A stretch of 64,000 bases of DNA from Apostichopus japonicus (lineage: Eukaryota > Echinodermata > Holothuroidea > Aspidochirotida > Stichopodidae), in contig NC_092571.1 in the NCBI RefSeq assembly GCF_037975245.1, forward strand, positions 1,163,501-1,227,500, in the 5' to 3' direction. The translations under genes were made by a program, and so were the position numbers. The notes below the pieces were generated by a model. It was not told the origin of the DNA. It saw only the letters and a list, made by a program, of their open reading frames with translations, and ran no database searches. This document shows, piece by piece, positions 25,018 to 36,300 of the stretch; the first letter of the stretch is position 1; every line of letters starts with the position of its first letter.

Positions 25018-25520
25018 GATTCAAGTTTATTATTGTTTCAAGTCTATTAAAAATCCAGTATAAATAAATGAAAGTACATATTTATAAATAGGATATGAAA
25101 ACAACAGTTCAAAAGCTTGAAATAGCATGTACTATATCTACAAATAATAAATAAAAAGTTAATAAGTGAATTAAAGTAGGTTTTGTGGAACAACACCTTG
25201 CATAGATATGGCAGCCCTATAATCGAAAGAATTTTTGATATGTTACAGTTCGAAATTTTGGCTTAATTGTCCTATTTCTCAAATTATAATTAGTCTGTTG
25301 AAGAAGTGACCTAAGCTTGTTATGGAGTGGGTGTTTCTCGTCTCTCTGAATTTTATAAGAAAGCCTTCTAAAATCTCTCATGGCTGCATTGTTATAACTT
25401 GGTTAAGGGTGTTAACATCTAGGCTAAAAATTTGGCAAAGTAATGCAAGGCGGCTCTAATTCTGTTCTGATTTGACAAGTAAAAAATGGTACCAGGTATA
25501 CGAACACCGGATGTTATACG
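25018..25520 (-). mobile_element. Degenerate LINE 3' region
   Basis: Read on the minus strand, interrupted frames encode a basic segment with MRDFRRLSYKIQRDEKHPLH and, a little later, a YNLRNRTIKPKFRT block. This is reminiscent of the extreme C-terminus of LINE ORF2 proteins, where an NLR-type motif precedes the final Arg/Phe-rich stretch. The element ends in AATAAACTTGAATC at 25018-25031 on that strand, a typical LINE tail. Stops and frameshifts show it is dead. Confidence 0.4.
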
Positions 25521-25724
25521 AGGTAAAATATAGCTATTAAAAACTTCCATTAAATTAACATATAATAAACCCTCTTTAAAATTCTGGAAATATGACACAC
25601 AAAATGAAGCTTATTGTCTAAACACACCCCTAAAATACATCGTCTGTTAAGTACTGTTATCTTCGGCACCCTCAATCTCTAGTACACTCAAATAGAGATA
25701 GATTCAAATAGAACTCTGCAACAG

Positions 25725-26345
25725 TTGCTTGGGCACAGTACTTCATGTGCTGGACTGGGAATCTAACATCATAGATATTGTAATAGGTTAGTGCTCTGGA
25801 CTGGGAATCTATCTTTGTCAAGTTCAATTCCTAGTAGATGATTTACCTTTTATTCTTTCAAAGTCCTGCATTCTGAGGTTTATATATAAGAAACAAAGAC
25901 TATATCTCAACAGTTCTTGTGGCACAGTGGTTAGTGCTCTGGACTGGGAATCTGAAAATCATGGGTTCAATCCCTGGTCTTGACAGTAAAAGCAATTCCT
26001 GATTGATCATTTTCCTTTTTTCCCTTGTTCTTTCAAAGTCCTTGCATTCTGAGGTTCAAATATTAGAAATGAAGAGTATATCTCAACAGTTCTTGTGGCA
26101 CAATGGTTAGTGCTCTGGACTGGGAATCTGAAAATCATGAGTTCAATCCCTGGTCTTCACAGTAAAAGCACTTCCTGATTGATCATTTTCCTTTTTTCCC
26201 TTGTACTCTCAAAGTCCTTGCATTCTGAGGTTCAAATATTAGAAACGAAGAGTATATCTCAACAGTTCTTGTGGCACAGTGGTTAGTGCTCTGGACTGGG
26301 AATCTGAAAATCATGGGTTCAATCCCTGGTCTTGACAGCAAAAGC
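25725..26345 (+). mobile_element. Tandem array of four tRNA-like SINEs
   Basis: Three well-kept copies begin at TATCTCAACAGTTCTTG at 25903, 26079 and 26255, exactly 176 bases apart. A degraded fourth copy precedes them at about 25725-25900. Each has an A-box-like TGGCACAGTGGTTAGTGC and a B box GGTTCAATCCC about 40 bases later, then a body with TTTCCTTTTTTCCCTTG and AAAGTCCTTGCATTCTGAGG. The heads do not form a good acceptor stem, so these are SINE-type pol III elements and not tRNA genes. Tandem head-to-tail SINEs are unusual, since retroposition inserts single copies. Confidence 0.65.
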
Positions 26346-26451
26346 AATGTTGTCTCATTAGAGGCAAGTTGGGTATTATTTTAATTTTCTGTTCTTATAG
26401 GCCGATTAAGGGTTAGGAAGTATAAAGGGAAAAACGAAAACATAATAATTA

Positions 26452-26530
26452 GGAGCCGAAATGGTGCAGTGGATGATCTTCCGGGATCTGATCGCTGGTT
26501 CATCGGTTCAAACCCCTCTGAAGCCAGGCA
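26452..26530 (+). mobile_element. Second tRNA-like SINE head
   Basis: GGAGCCGAAATGGTGCAGTG (A-box region) is followed at tRNA spacing by TCATCGGTTCAAACCCCTCT (B box GGTTCAAACCC). The sequence differs from the 25.9-kb family and is followed by GC-rich DNA with an 18-21-bp GGTGGGGGTGCACCGGAG minisatellite. Functional tRNA folding is not apparent. Confidence 0.45.
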
Positions 26531-26654
26531 AAAGGAGAGCTTCTGGGGAGTGTTGGAGGTCCTTAATCAGGACTGAAGATGCTTCTCAGGAGTGACCCAC
26601 GGTGTCTGTGGGAGTGTTAGAGGTCCATCAGGACTTCCAGGGAGGGGAGTCCAG

Positions 26655-26760
26655 ACGGTGGTGGTCTGGAGGTGGGGGTGCACCGGAGGTGGGGGTGCAC
26701 CGGAGGAGGTGGGGGTGCACCGGAGGAGGAGGGGTGCACCAGAGGAGGAGGTGTGGAGAG
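26655..26760. repeat. Short GC-rich minisatellite
   Basis: Four to five copies of GGAGG(agg)TGGGGGTGCACC lie in tandem, within an island of GC-rich purine-biased DNA that contrasts with its AT-rich surroundings. The overlapping frames on both strands here are products of the repeat and the absence of A/T-rich stops. Confidence 0.8.
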
Positions 26761-26871
26761 GGAGAGGAGGAAGAAGGAACATGAGAGACAGCATGTGAGG
26801 GCATCATATTTTATTGATCACAGGTCAAACAAGAATAGGATCTTTAAGTATTTCTTCAAAAAAAAATTCCA

Positions 26872-27056
26872 GTAGCCCCCTCTTTTGGTTCAGTGGTCAA
26901 TTTGTTAGCTTTTGGATCCAAAGGTCCCTGGTTCAAGCCCAGCACAAAGCGATTTCCAAGTTGGCAAAAGGAGCATTTTAGTAATACACCTACTGGCTGG
27001 TATATAACATCATGCTCCTTTTGCTCAACTTGGAAATTACTTCTGCTGGGCTTGGT
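26872..27056 (+). mobile_element. Third tRNA-like element with adjoining hairpin
   Basis: TTTTGGTTCAGTGGTCAATT (A-box-like) precedes CCTGGTTCAAGCCCAGC (B box GGTTCAAGCCC) at tRNA spacing. The right part, AAGCCCAGCACAAAG through TTTCCAAGTTGGCAAAAGGA (26936-26975), is matched in reverse complement by 27012-27055, giving arms of about 42 bases around a 36-base loop. It could be a SINE with an inverted partial copy. Confidence 0.45.
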
Positions 27057-27864
27057 TTAGGAAACCCAACAGACTGCTACAAAACTCCTTGCCAAAAAAA
27101 CAAATTTTGTACACGAGTGCATTTAAAACAAATAGATCACATGGTGAGGTGTTTTTAGGGGGTAAATTTGGTAAATTTAGGGGGTTTTAAACTTGAAATT
27201 GCAATTTTAGTACTAACCAAACATGTGCATTTCTAAAATTCAAACAGTTTGGGATCTGAACATATACATATATTGATATATGTACCTACTTCCATGTGAT
27301 CTATTATGATTTACATACACTTGTGTACAAAACATGTCTTTCGGAGTTAAGTTGAGATGTTATCATGCTATCCCTGGTGTACAATGCTGTCAGACTGACT
27401 CTGTGCTCACAGAACAGTAACCAATAGTTTCACTTGAAGATCGGGGCAGTTTTAGATAATATGGCTTGGATACCACTAAGAGGGTCACCTCACATAAATA
27501 ATAAGTTTGACAAGGTGAAAAAATAGTTCACCATAGTTCATGGCAAATTTGAACTTTTGAATAGAATGTTTTCTTGACACCTGACTGTCTGTAAACTAAG
27601 GTGCCCAATAATTTACAAATTGTTTTGGTATAAGGCTAATATTTCAGAAAACAACTAATTAGCCAAGTTTTGGTTTTTTTCCCCTTTCCCTCTCAAGCAG
27701 AAAACTAAATGTTGATATTAATACAGCTCATATGAGATGAACTATGTTTTTGATTGTACAGCAGAATACACCAGTAACACCAGGATGACATCACAACATG
27801 TAGCATCATTCAAATAATAAACACTTCTAGAAATGGTGTCTCTCATATTGACTGTACAGTTTAA

Positions 27865-28215
27865 AGGGTGTGAAGACTCACGCAAAAAGAAACGTCTAAT
27901 GCTAGTAATCTGACCTAGTTTCAAATGAGGTGTAACAGAGGTGTTAAACACCAACATCGATCCAAGAAAATACACACACAGCTTGCTACCATCGGTAATT
28001 AGAAACTATTGTACAGTCAGTACATACAGCTGCGGTCAATACCCACAGCACAGTGTATAAACGATACAGCGATGGCCATCTCAGGTCCAGCTAAAGATAA
28101 CAAGGTATCACACATTTCATTTCTGTGTGCATTTTGTAGCGACACAAACAAAACGTCACTTGCAAGCAACGGAAAGTTAATTTTTTCAGATTTTTGGTGC
28201 AAGTCTTCAATGCCT
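27865..28215 (+). mobile_element. TTAA-flanked MITE, copy 1
   Basis: The element starts AGGGTGTGAAGACTC and ends GAGTCTTC-like (AAGTCTTCAATGCCT), the two ends being inverted repeats of about 20 bases. It is flanked on the left by TTAA (27861-27864) and on the right by TCAA, a one-base variant. Internally it matches the copies at 52.7 and 54.6 kb, including ACACACAGCTTGCTACC and GATAACAAGGTATCAC. TTAA target duplications are typical of piggyBac-type transposition. It sits inside a unit of the large array. Confidence 0.75.
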
Positions 28216-29029
28216 TCAACTCAAACATTTCATTTTATTTGAATGAATCTCCCCTCTTCAGGGAAGTTAGATTTTTATTATTATGACCAATTTTTTGGTT
28301 ACTGGCTAAATGCCAGTGGTCTTTGCCATTTGCCAATAGATAGAAAATGCCTGGTATTTTTTCTGCCAGTGCAAATTATTTTTGCTCTTGCTTTGATCAA
28401 GGAAAATATTTTATTTTAGCCAGTAGCTTTTTCAGTCACTGGTATTTTTTAGCGAGTAGCTTAAATATAGAAGTTGTAGGTCTGTAACTGCATTTTAATC
28501 ATTAAAAGAGACACCATTCCTATTAACAAAAAAATAGTCTTGAGGAATTTCATTTTTTACTTACAAAAGAAGGAACATACTTTAAAACATCCTTGTGAAA
28601 TTTCCATTAATTCCATAATCACAATTTTTTTAATTTAAGGGTAATTATTGGACTAATGTTGAAGTTGAAGCAAACAGGTGTATTGTCATAGATCACAATG
28701 TGCAAAAGAAACAGTTTGTCATCTCAAGGATTAATATCCACTTTACAAACTAGGATATACTTTGGCACCCTCCCCACCCCAGGTATTTACCCAAAAGAGG
28801 GTAAAAACCATAGTGAACTAAAGTATTTCAACATACAGTAGAAATGGAATGCTGTGTTTAGCAGAATGCTTCAAAATGTGTTCCTCTTTTACCAATAAAA
28901 AAATTAATTACCTCAGAGCTATTCTTCTAAGTCTACAGTTCCATTATAAACATGGACAAAACAGTGACTGACCTCTGACATTGCTCATAGCCGACAATCA
29001 CATCAATAAATGACACTCGAATGTACCAA

Positions 29030-32000
29030 AACTTTGCTTCTTTCAAACAATGCAGTTAATTCGTTTCCCCAAAATTTGATAAATTTCGTCAAAAATTGAA
29101 CAAATTACTCTGAAACAACTGACTGCTCAGAATTTGTTTACAAACTATAGCTATGAGCTTTTGAGATTTGTAAGTATTCTTCAAAACATAATATCTTGAA
29201 GGTTTGAAAGCCTTTGTAGATAGGTAGGCCTGTCAGTTTATAGTCCATGTTGATAATGGAGGATACAACATAACTTAAAGTTATCTGTAATGCCCACAAA
29301 TATGTCAAAAAGATCATAACTGATCTTCTAAGACCTTCTAAGATATCATATTCTTCTGCCTCAGAGCAGATTTTGTTCGTAATTACGTCATTTGATCGCC
29401 AGATTTCAAACTTGTCAATGTCTGGATTTAATCTGGATTGTTAGACTGCACAAAGTGCAATTTTGGAAACCTTTTAGATTAAGAACTTTGTTGTTGACCA
29501 GTTTATCATGGACAATACAGATGAACCTTAACACAGTTTTAACAAACATTTGCTTCTTGAAACATCTTCACACATCCTCGTCTGATATTAACATCTCTGT
29601 GATTCAGGGAAGTAGCTCTTCTCCTACTGATGTCTTGAGTGAACACATAATAATCCTGCAGGTCTGGTCTGTTAGGTGAAAAGAAAAGATGAATTTATGT
29701 CACAATTTGATGATAACATGCTTAAAAGGGATTCTCTTCACATGTAATATTTCACAGTAATATTCATAGATCAGATCATTGAGGTCTTCATACTATTCTG
29801 ACCTTTGAGCAACTTTTTAGCATTGCAGATATTTCAGAAATCAACTAATCAGCCTAAGATCTTTGGGGCCTTTTTCCTCCTTTCCCTCTCAAGTAGATAA
29901 CTTCATTTGAGTTGATATGAATACAGCATATGAGATGAACTTTCATTGTACAGCACAATACACCATTAACACCATAATGACATCACAACAAGTAACATCA
30001 TACTAATAATAAACACTTCTAGAAGTGGTGTCTCTCATATTGACTGTACAGCTAAACAAAACTCTAGCAGAGACATACGACACCTCCTTTTATTTGAATG
30101 AATCTCCCCTCTTCAAGAAAGTTAGATTTTTATTATTATGACCAACTTTTTTTGTTTCTGGCTAAATGCCAATGGTCTTTGCCATTTGCCAATAGATAGT
30201 AAATGCCTGGTATTTTTCTGCCAGTGCAAATTAATTTTTGCTCTTGCTTTGATTTAAGGAAAATATTTTATTTTAGCCAGTGGATTTTTCATTCACTGGT
30301 ATTTTTTAGCGAGTAGCTAAAAATATTGAAGTTGTAGGTCTGTAACTGCATTTTAATCATTAAAAGAGACACCATTCCTATTAAAAAAATATAGTCTTGA
30401 GAAATTTAATTTTTTTACTTACAAAAGAAGAACATAATCTAAAACATCCTTGTGAAATTTCCATTAATTCCATAATCACAATATTTTTATTCTGAGGGTA
30501 ATTATTGGACTAATTTTGAAGTTGAAGCAAATAGGTGTAATGTCACAGATCAACATGTGCAAAAGAAACATTTTGTCATTTAAAGGATTAATATCCAATT
30601 TACAAAATAGGGTGTACTTTGGCACCCTCCACCCCTCCCCACCCCAGGTATTTACCCAAAAGAGGGTAAAACCATAGTGTGAAGTAATTCAACATACAGT
30701 TGAAATGGAATGCTGTGTTTAGCAGGATGCTTCAAAATGTGTTCCTCTTTTACCAGTAAAAAAAATTAATTACCTCAGAGCTATTCTTCTAAGCCTACAG
30801 TTCCATTATAAACATGGACAAAACAGTGACAGACCTCTGACATTGCTCATAGCCGACAATCATATCAATAAATGACACTCGAATGTACCAAACTTTGCTT
30901 CTTTCAAACAATGCAGTTATTTCGTTTCCCCAAAATTTGATAAATTTTGTCAAAAATTGAACAAATTACTCTGAAACAACTGACTGCTCAGAATTTGTTT
31001 ACAAACTATAGCTATGAGCTTTTGAGATTTGTAAGTATTCTTCAAAACATAATATCTTGAAGGTTTGAAAGCCTTTGTAGATAGGTAGGCCTGTCAGTTT
31101 ATAGTCCATGTTGATAATGGAGGATACAACATAACTTAAAGTTATCTGTAATGCCCACAAATATGTCAAAAAGATCATAACTGATCTTCTAAGATCTTCT
31201 AAGATATCATATTCTTCTGCCTCAGAGCAGATTTTGTTCGTAATTACGTCATTTGATCGCCAGATTTCAAACTTGTCAATGTCTAGATTTAATCTGGATT
31301 GTTAGACTGCACAAAGTGCAATTTTGGAAACCTTTTAGATTAAGAACTTTGTTGTTGACCAGTTTATCATGGACAATACAGATGAACCTTAACACAGTTT
31401 TAACAAACATTTGCTTCTTGAAACATCTTCACACATCCTCGTCTGATATTAACATCTCTGTGATTCAGGGAAGTAGCTCTTCTCCTACTGATGTCTTGAG
31501 TGAACACATAATAATCCTGCAGGTCTGGTCTGTTAGGTGAAAAGAAAAGATGAATTTATGTCACAATTTGATGATAACATGCTTAAAAGGGATTCTCTTC
31601 ACATGTAATATTTCACAGTAATATTCATAGATCAGATCATTGAGGTCTTCATACTATTCTGACCTTTGAGCAACTTTTTAGCATTGCAGATATTTCAGAA
31701 ATCAACTAATCAGCCTAAGATCTTTGGGGCCTTTTTCCTCCTTTCCCTCTCAAGTAGATAACTTCATTTGAGTTGATATGAATACAGCATATGAGATGAA
31801 CTTTCATTGTACAGCACAATACACCATTAACACCATAATGACATCACAACAAGTAACATCATACTAATAATAAACACTTCTAGAAGTGGTGTCTCTCATA
31901 TTGACTGTACAGCTAAACAAAACTCTAGCAGAGACATACGACACCTCCTTTTATTTGAATGAATCTCCCCTCTTCAAGAAAGTTAGATTTTTATTATTAT

Positions 32001-33320
32001 GACCAACTTTTTTTGTTTCTGGCTAAATGCCAATGGTCTTTGCCATTTGCCAATAGATAGTAAATGCCTGGTATTTTTCTGCCAGTGCAAATTAATTTTT
32101 GCTCTTGCTTTGATTTAAGGAAAATATTTTATTTTAGCCAGTGGATTTTTCATTCACTGGTATTTTTTAGCGAGTAGCTAAAAATATTGAAGTTGTAGGT
32201 CTGTAACTGCATTTTAATCATTAAAAGAGACACCATTCCTATTAAAAAAATATAGTCTTGAGAAATTTAATTTTTTTACTTACAAAAGAAGAACATAATC
32301 TAAAACATCCTTGTGAAATTTCCATTAATTCCATAATCACAATATTTTTATTCTGAGGGTAATTATTGGACTAATTTTGAAGTTGAAGCAAATAGGTGTA
32401 ATGTCACAGATCAACATGTGCAAAAGAAACATTTTGTCATTTAAAGGATTAATATCCAATTTACATAATAGGGTGTACTTTGGCACCCTCCACCCCTCCC
32501 CACCCCAGGTATTTACCCAAAAGAGGGTAAAACCATAGTGTGAAGTAATTCAACATACAGTTGAAATGGAATGCTGTGTTTAGCAGGATGCTTCAAAATG
32601 TGTTCCTCTTTTACCAGTAAAAAAAATTAATTACCTCAGAGCTATTCTTCTAAGCCTACAGTTCCATTATAAACATGGACAAAACAGTGACAGACCTCTG
32701 ACATTGCTCATAGCCGACAATCATATCAATAAATGACACTCGAATGTACCAAACTTTGCTTCTTTCAAACAATGCAGTTATTTCGTTTCCCCAAAATTTG
32801 ATAAATTTTGTCAAAAATTGAACAAATTACTCTGAAACAACTGACTGCTCAGAATTTGTTTACAAACTATAGCTATGAGCTTTTGAGATTTGTAAGTATT
32901 CTTCAAAACATAATATCTTGAAGGTTTGAAAGCCTTTGTAGATAGGTAGGCCTGTCAGTTTATAGTCCATGTTGATAATGGAGGATACAACATAACTTAA
33001 AGTTATCTGTAATGCCCAGAAATATGTCAAAAAGATCATAACTGATCTTCTAAGATCTTCTAAGATATCATATTCTTCTGCCTCAGAGCAGATTTTGTTC
33101 GTAATTACGTCATTTGATCGCCAGATTTCAAACTTGTCAATGTCTAGATTTAATCTGGATTGTTAGACTGCACAAAGTGCAATTTTGGAAACCTTTTAGA
33201 TTAAGAACTTTGTTGTTGACCAGTTTATCATGGGCAATACAGATGAATCTTAACACAGTATTAACAAACATTCGCTTCTTGAAACATCTTCAGAACATCC
33301 TCTTCTGGTATTAACATTCT
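29030..33320. repeat. Near-identical 1,861-bp tandem copies
   Basis: Within the larger array this part repeats with a constant period of 1,861 bases and only scattered single-base changes. Identical 95-codon frames start at 29392 and 31253, and a shortened version starts at 33114. The next unit to the right is clearly more diverged, as is the left part of the first unit, so these copies come from a recent unequal exchange or recent duplication. An assembly artefact is the alternative. Confidence 0.9.
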
Positions 33321-36300
33321 CTGTGATTCAGGGAAGTAGCTCTTCTCCTACTGATGTCTTGAGTGAACACAAGTCTGGTCGGATAGGGTGAAAAGAAAAG
33401 ATGAACTTATGTCACAAGTTGGTGAAACATTCTTTAAATGGATTGTCTTCACATGTAATTTATCACAGTAATATTCATAGAATTTATTAGTCATGAACAT
33501 ATGGAAAGTTGTTTTAACATCAAAAAGCCTCTTACATTATGTAGTATGCTGAAAGCATTTCCACTGATACAGAGACATCTTATTGTCCAGTAATTTTACC
33601 CAGCTCAATGTCTGGGAATAATTTTTGTCAGTCAGATCATTTAGGTCTCAATTCTTTTGTGACCTTTGAACAACTTTTAGCATATTTAATTTCAGAATAC
33701 AACTAAAAAGCCTAAGTTTGTTTTTCCCCTTTCCCTCTCAAGTAGATAACCTCATTTGAGTTGATATTAATACAGCTCATATGAGATGAACTATGTTTTT
33801 GATTGTACAGCAGAATACACCAGTAACACCATAATGACATCACAACATGTAACATCATTCAAATAATAAACACTTCTAGAAATGGTGTCTCTCATATTGA
33901 CTGTACAGCTGGACAAAACTCTGGCACAAACATTTCATTTTATTTGAATGAATCTCCCCTCTTCAAGAAAGTTAGATTTTTATTATTATAACCAACTTTT
34001 CTTTTTACTGGCTAAATGCCCGAGGTCTTTGCCATTTGCCAATAGATAAAAAATGCCTGGTATTTATTTGGCCAGTGCAAATTATTTTTGCTCTTGCTTT
34101 GATTCAAGGAAAATATTTTATTTTAGCCAGTGGATTTTTCCTTCACTGGTATTTTTTAGCGAGTAGATTAAATATTGTAAAACTTGTAGGTCTGAAACTG
34201 CATTTTAATCATTAAAAGAGACACCATTCCTATTAAAAATAGTCTTGAGGAATTTCATTTTTTTACATACAAAAGAAGAACATAATCTAAAACATCCTTG
34301 TGAAATTTTCCAATTAATTTTCTTTTTAAGGGTAATTATTGGACTAATGTTGAACTTGAAGCAAATAGGTGTAATGTCATAGATCACCATGTGCAAAGAA
34401 AACATTTTGTCATTTAAAGGACTAATATCCAATTTACATTATAGGATATACTTTGACACCCTGCACCCCCTCCCAAGCCCCAGGTATTTACCCAAACGAG
34501 AGTAAAAACCATAGTGTGAACTACAGTAATTCAACATACAGTAGAAATGGAATGCTGTGTTTAGCAGGATGCTTCAAAATGTGTTCCTCTTTTACCAGTA
34601 AAAATAATAAATGACCTCAGAGCTATTCTCCTAAGCCTACAGTTCCATTATAAACATGGACAAAACAGTGACTGACCTCTGACATTGCTCATAGCCGACA
34701 ATCACTTCAATAAATGACACTCGGAAGTATCAAAACTTTGCTTCTTTCAAACAATGCAGTTAATTCGTTTCCCCAAAAATTTGATAAATTTCACCAAAAA
34801 ATTGAGCAAATTACCCTGACACAACTGACTGCTCAGAATTTGTTTACAAACTATAGCTATGAGCTTTTGAGATTTGAGAGTATTCTTCAAAATACAACAT
34901 CTTGAAGTTTTGAAAGCCTTTATAGATAGGTAGGCCTGTCAGTTTATAGTCCATGTTGATAAAGGAGCAAGCACAATAATTTAAAGTTATCTGTAATGCC
35001 CACAAATATATCAAAAAGATCATAACTGATCTTCTAAGACTAAGATCACATATCATATTCTTCTGCCTCAGAGCAGATTTTGTCTTTAATTACGTCATTT
35101 GATCGCCAGATCAAACTTGTCAATGTCTAGATATAATCTGGATGATTAGACTGCACAAAGTGCAATTCTGGAAACCTTTTAGATTTAAAAACTTTGTGGT
35201 TGACCAGTTTATCATGGGCAATACAGATGAACCTTAACACAGTATTAACAAACATATGCTTCTTGAAACATCTTCGGAACATCCTCTTCAGATATTAACA
35301 TCTCTGGGATTTATGGAAGTAGCTCTTCTCCTACTGATGTCTTGAGTGAACACATAATTATCCTGCAGGTCTTGTCTGATGAGGTGAAAAGAAAAGATGA
35401 ATTTATGTCACAATTTGATGATAACATGCTTAAAAGGGATTCTCTTCACATGTTATGTTTCACAGTAATTTTCATATTTCAGATCATTGAGGCATTCATA
35501 CTTTTCTGACCTTTGAGCAACTTTTCCTCGTCTCCTCAAAAGTTTATTATAAGTTTATAACCAACTTTTTGCCCTTCTCGTTGAGCAGAAATACTGCAGG
35601 TATTGAAATTAAGGTAATTTAGTGCTAGTGGATTTTGTCACTTGCCAGTAGATAAAAAGACCAGGTATTTTTTGGCCAGTGCAAATTTATGTTGCTTTTG
35701 TTTTAATTCAAGAAAACTGCAATTGGTAATTTGATTTCAGCCAGTGGATTTTTTTTATTCACTGGCATTTTTTAGCAAGTGGCTTAAATAGTACAATTCT
35801 AGGTCTGAAACTGCATCTTAATCAGTAAAAGGGACATCTTGCCTATTTTAAAAAAAAAAGATCTTATTATTTTTTTTTACCTACAAGAGAAGACCATACC
35901 CTAAAACATCATTGTGAAATTACCATTCATTCCATAATCATGATAGTTTTGTTTGAAGGATAATAATTGGACCAATGTTGAACTTGAACCCACCTCCCCA
36001 CCCCGAGGTATTTACCCAAAAGAGGGTAAAAACCATAGTGTGAACTAAAGTTATTCAAAATACAGTAGAAATGGAATGCTGTGTTTAGCAGGATGCTTCA
36101 AAATGTGTTCCTCTTTTACTAGTAAAAAAAAAAATTACCTAAGAGCTATTCTTCTAGTTCTACAGTTCCATTATAAACATGGACAAAACAGTGACCGACC
36201 TCTGACATTGCTCATAGCCGATAATCACATCAATAAATGACACTTGTAAGTACCAAAATTTGCTTCTTTCAAACAATGCAGTTAATTTGTTCCCCCAAAA

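Noticed and set aside
25903-26345. Functional tRNA genes
   Set aside because: A and B boxes are present but the acceptor and anticodon stems do not pair convincingly, and the units continue into a shared non-tRNA body.
26567-26875. Gly/Arg-rich and Pro/Leu-rich frames on opposite strands
   Set aside because: They are translations of a GC-rich minisatellite and simple purine-rich DNA.
29392-33314. Repeated 95-codon frame (29392, 31253, 33114) as a tandem gene family
   Set aside because: The identity of the copies follows from the recent 1,861-bp duplication; diverged units break the frame and the peptide matches no family.
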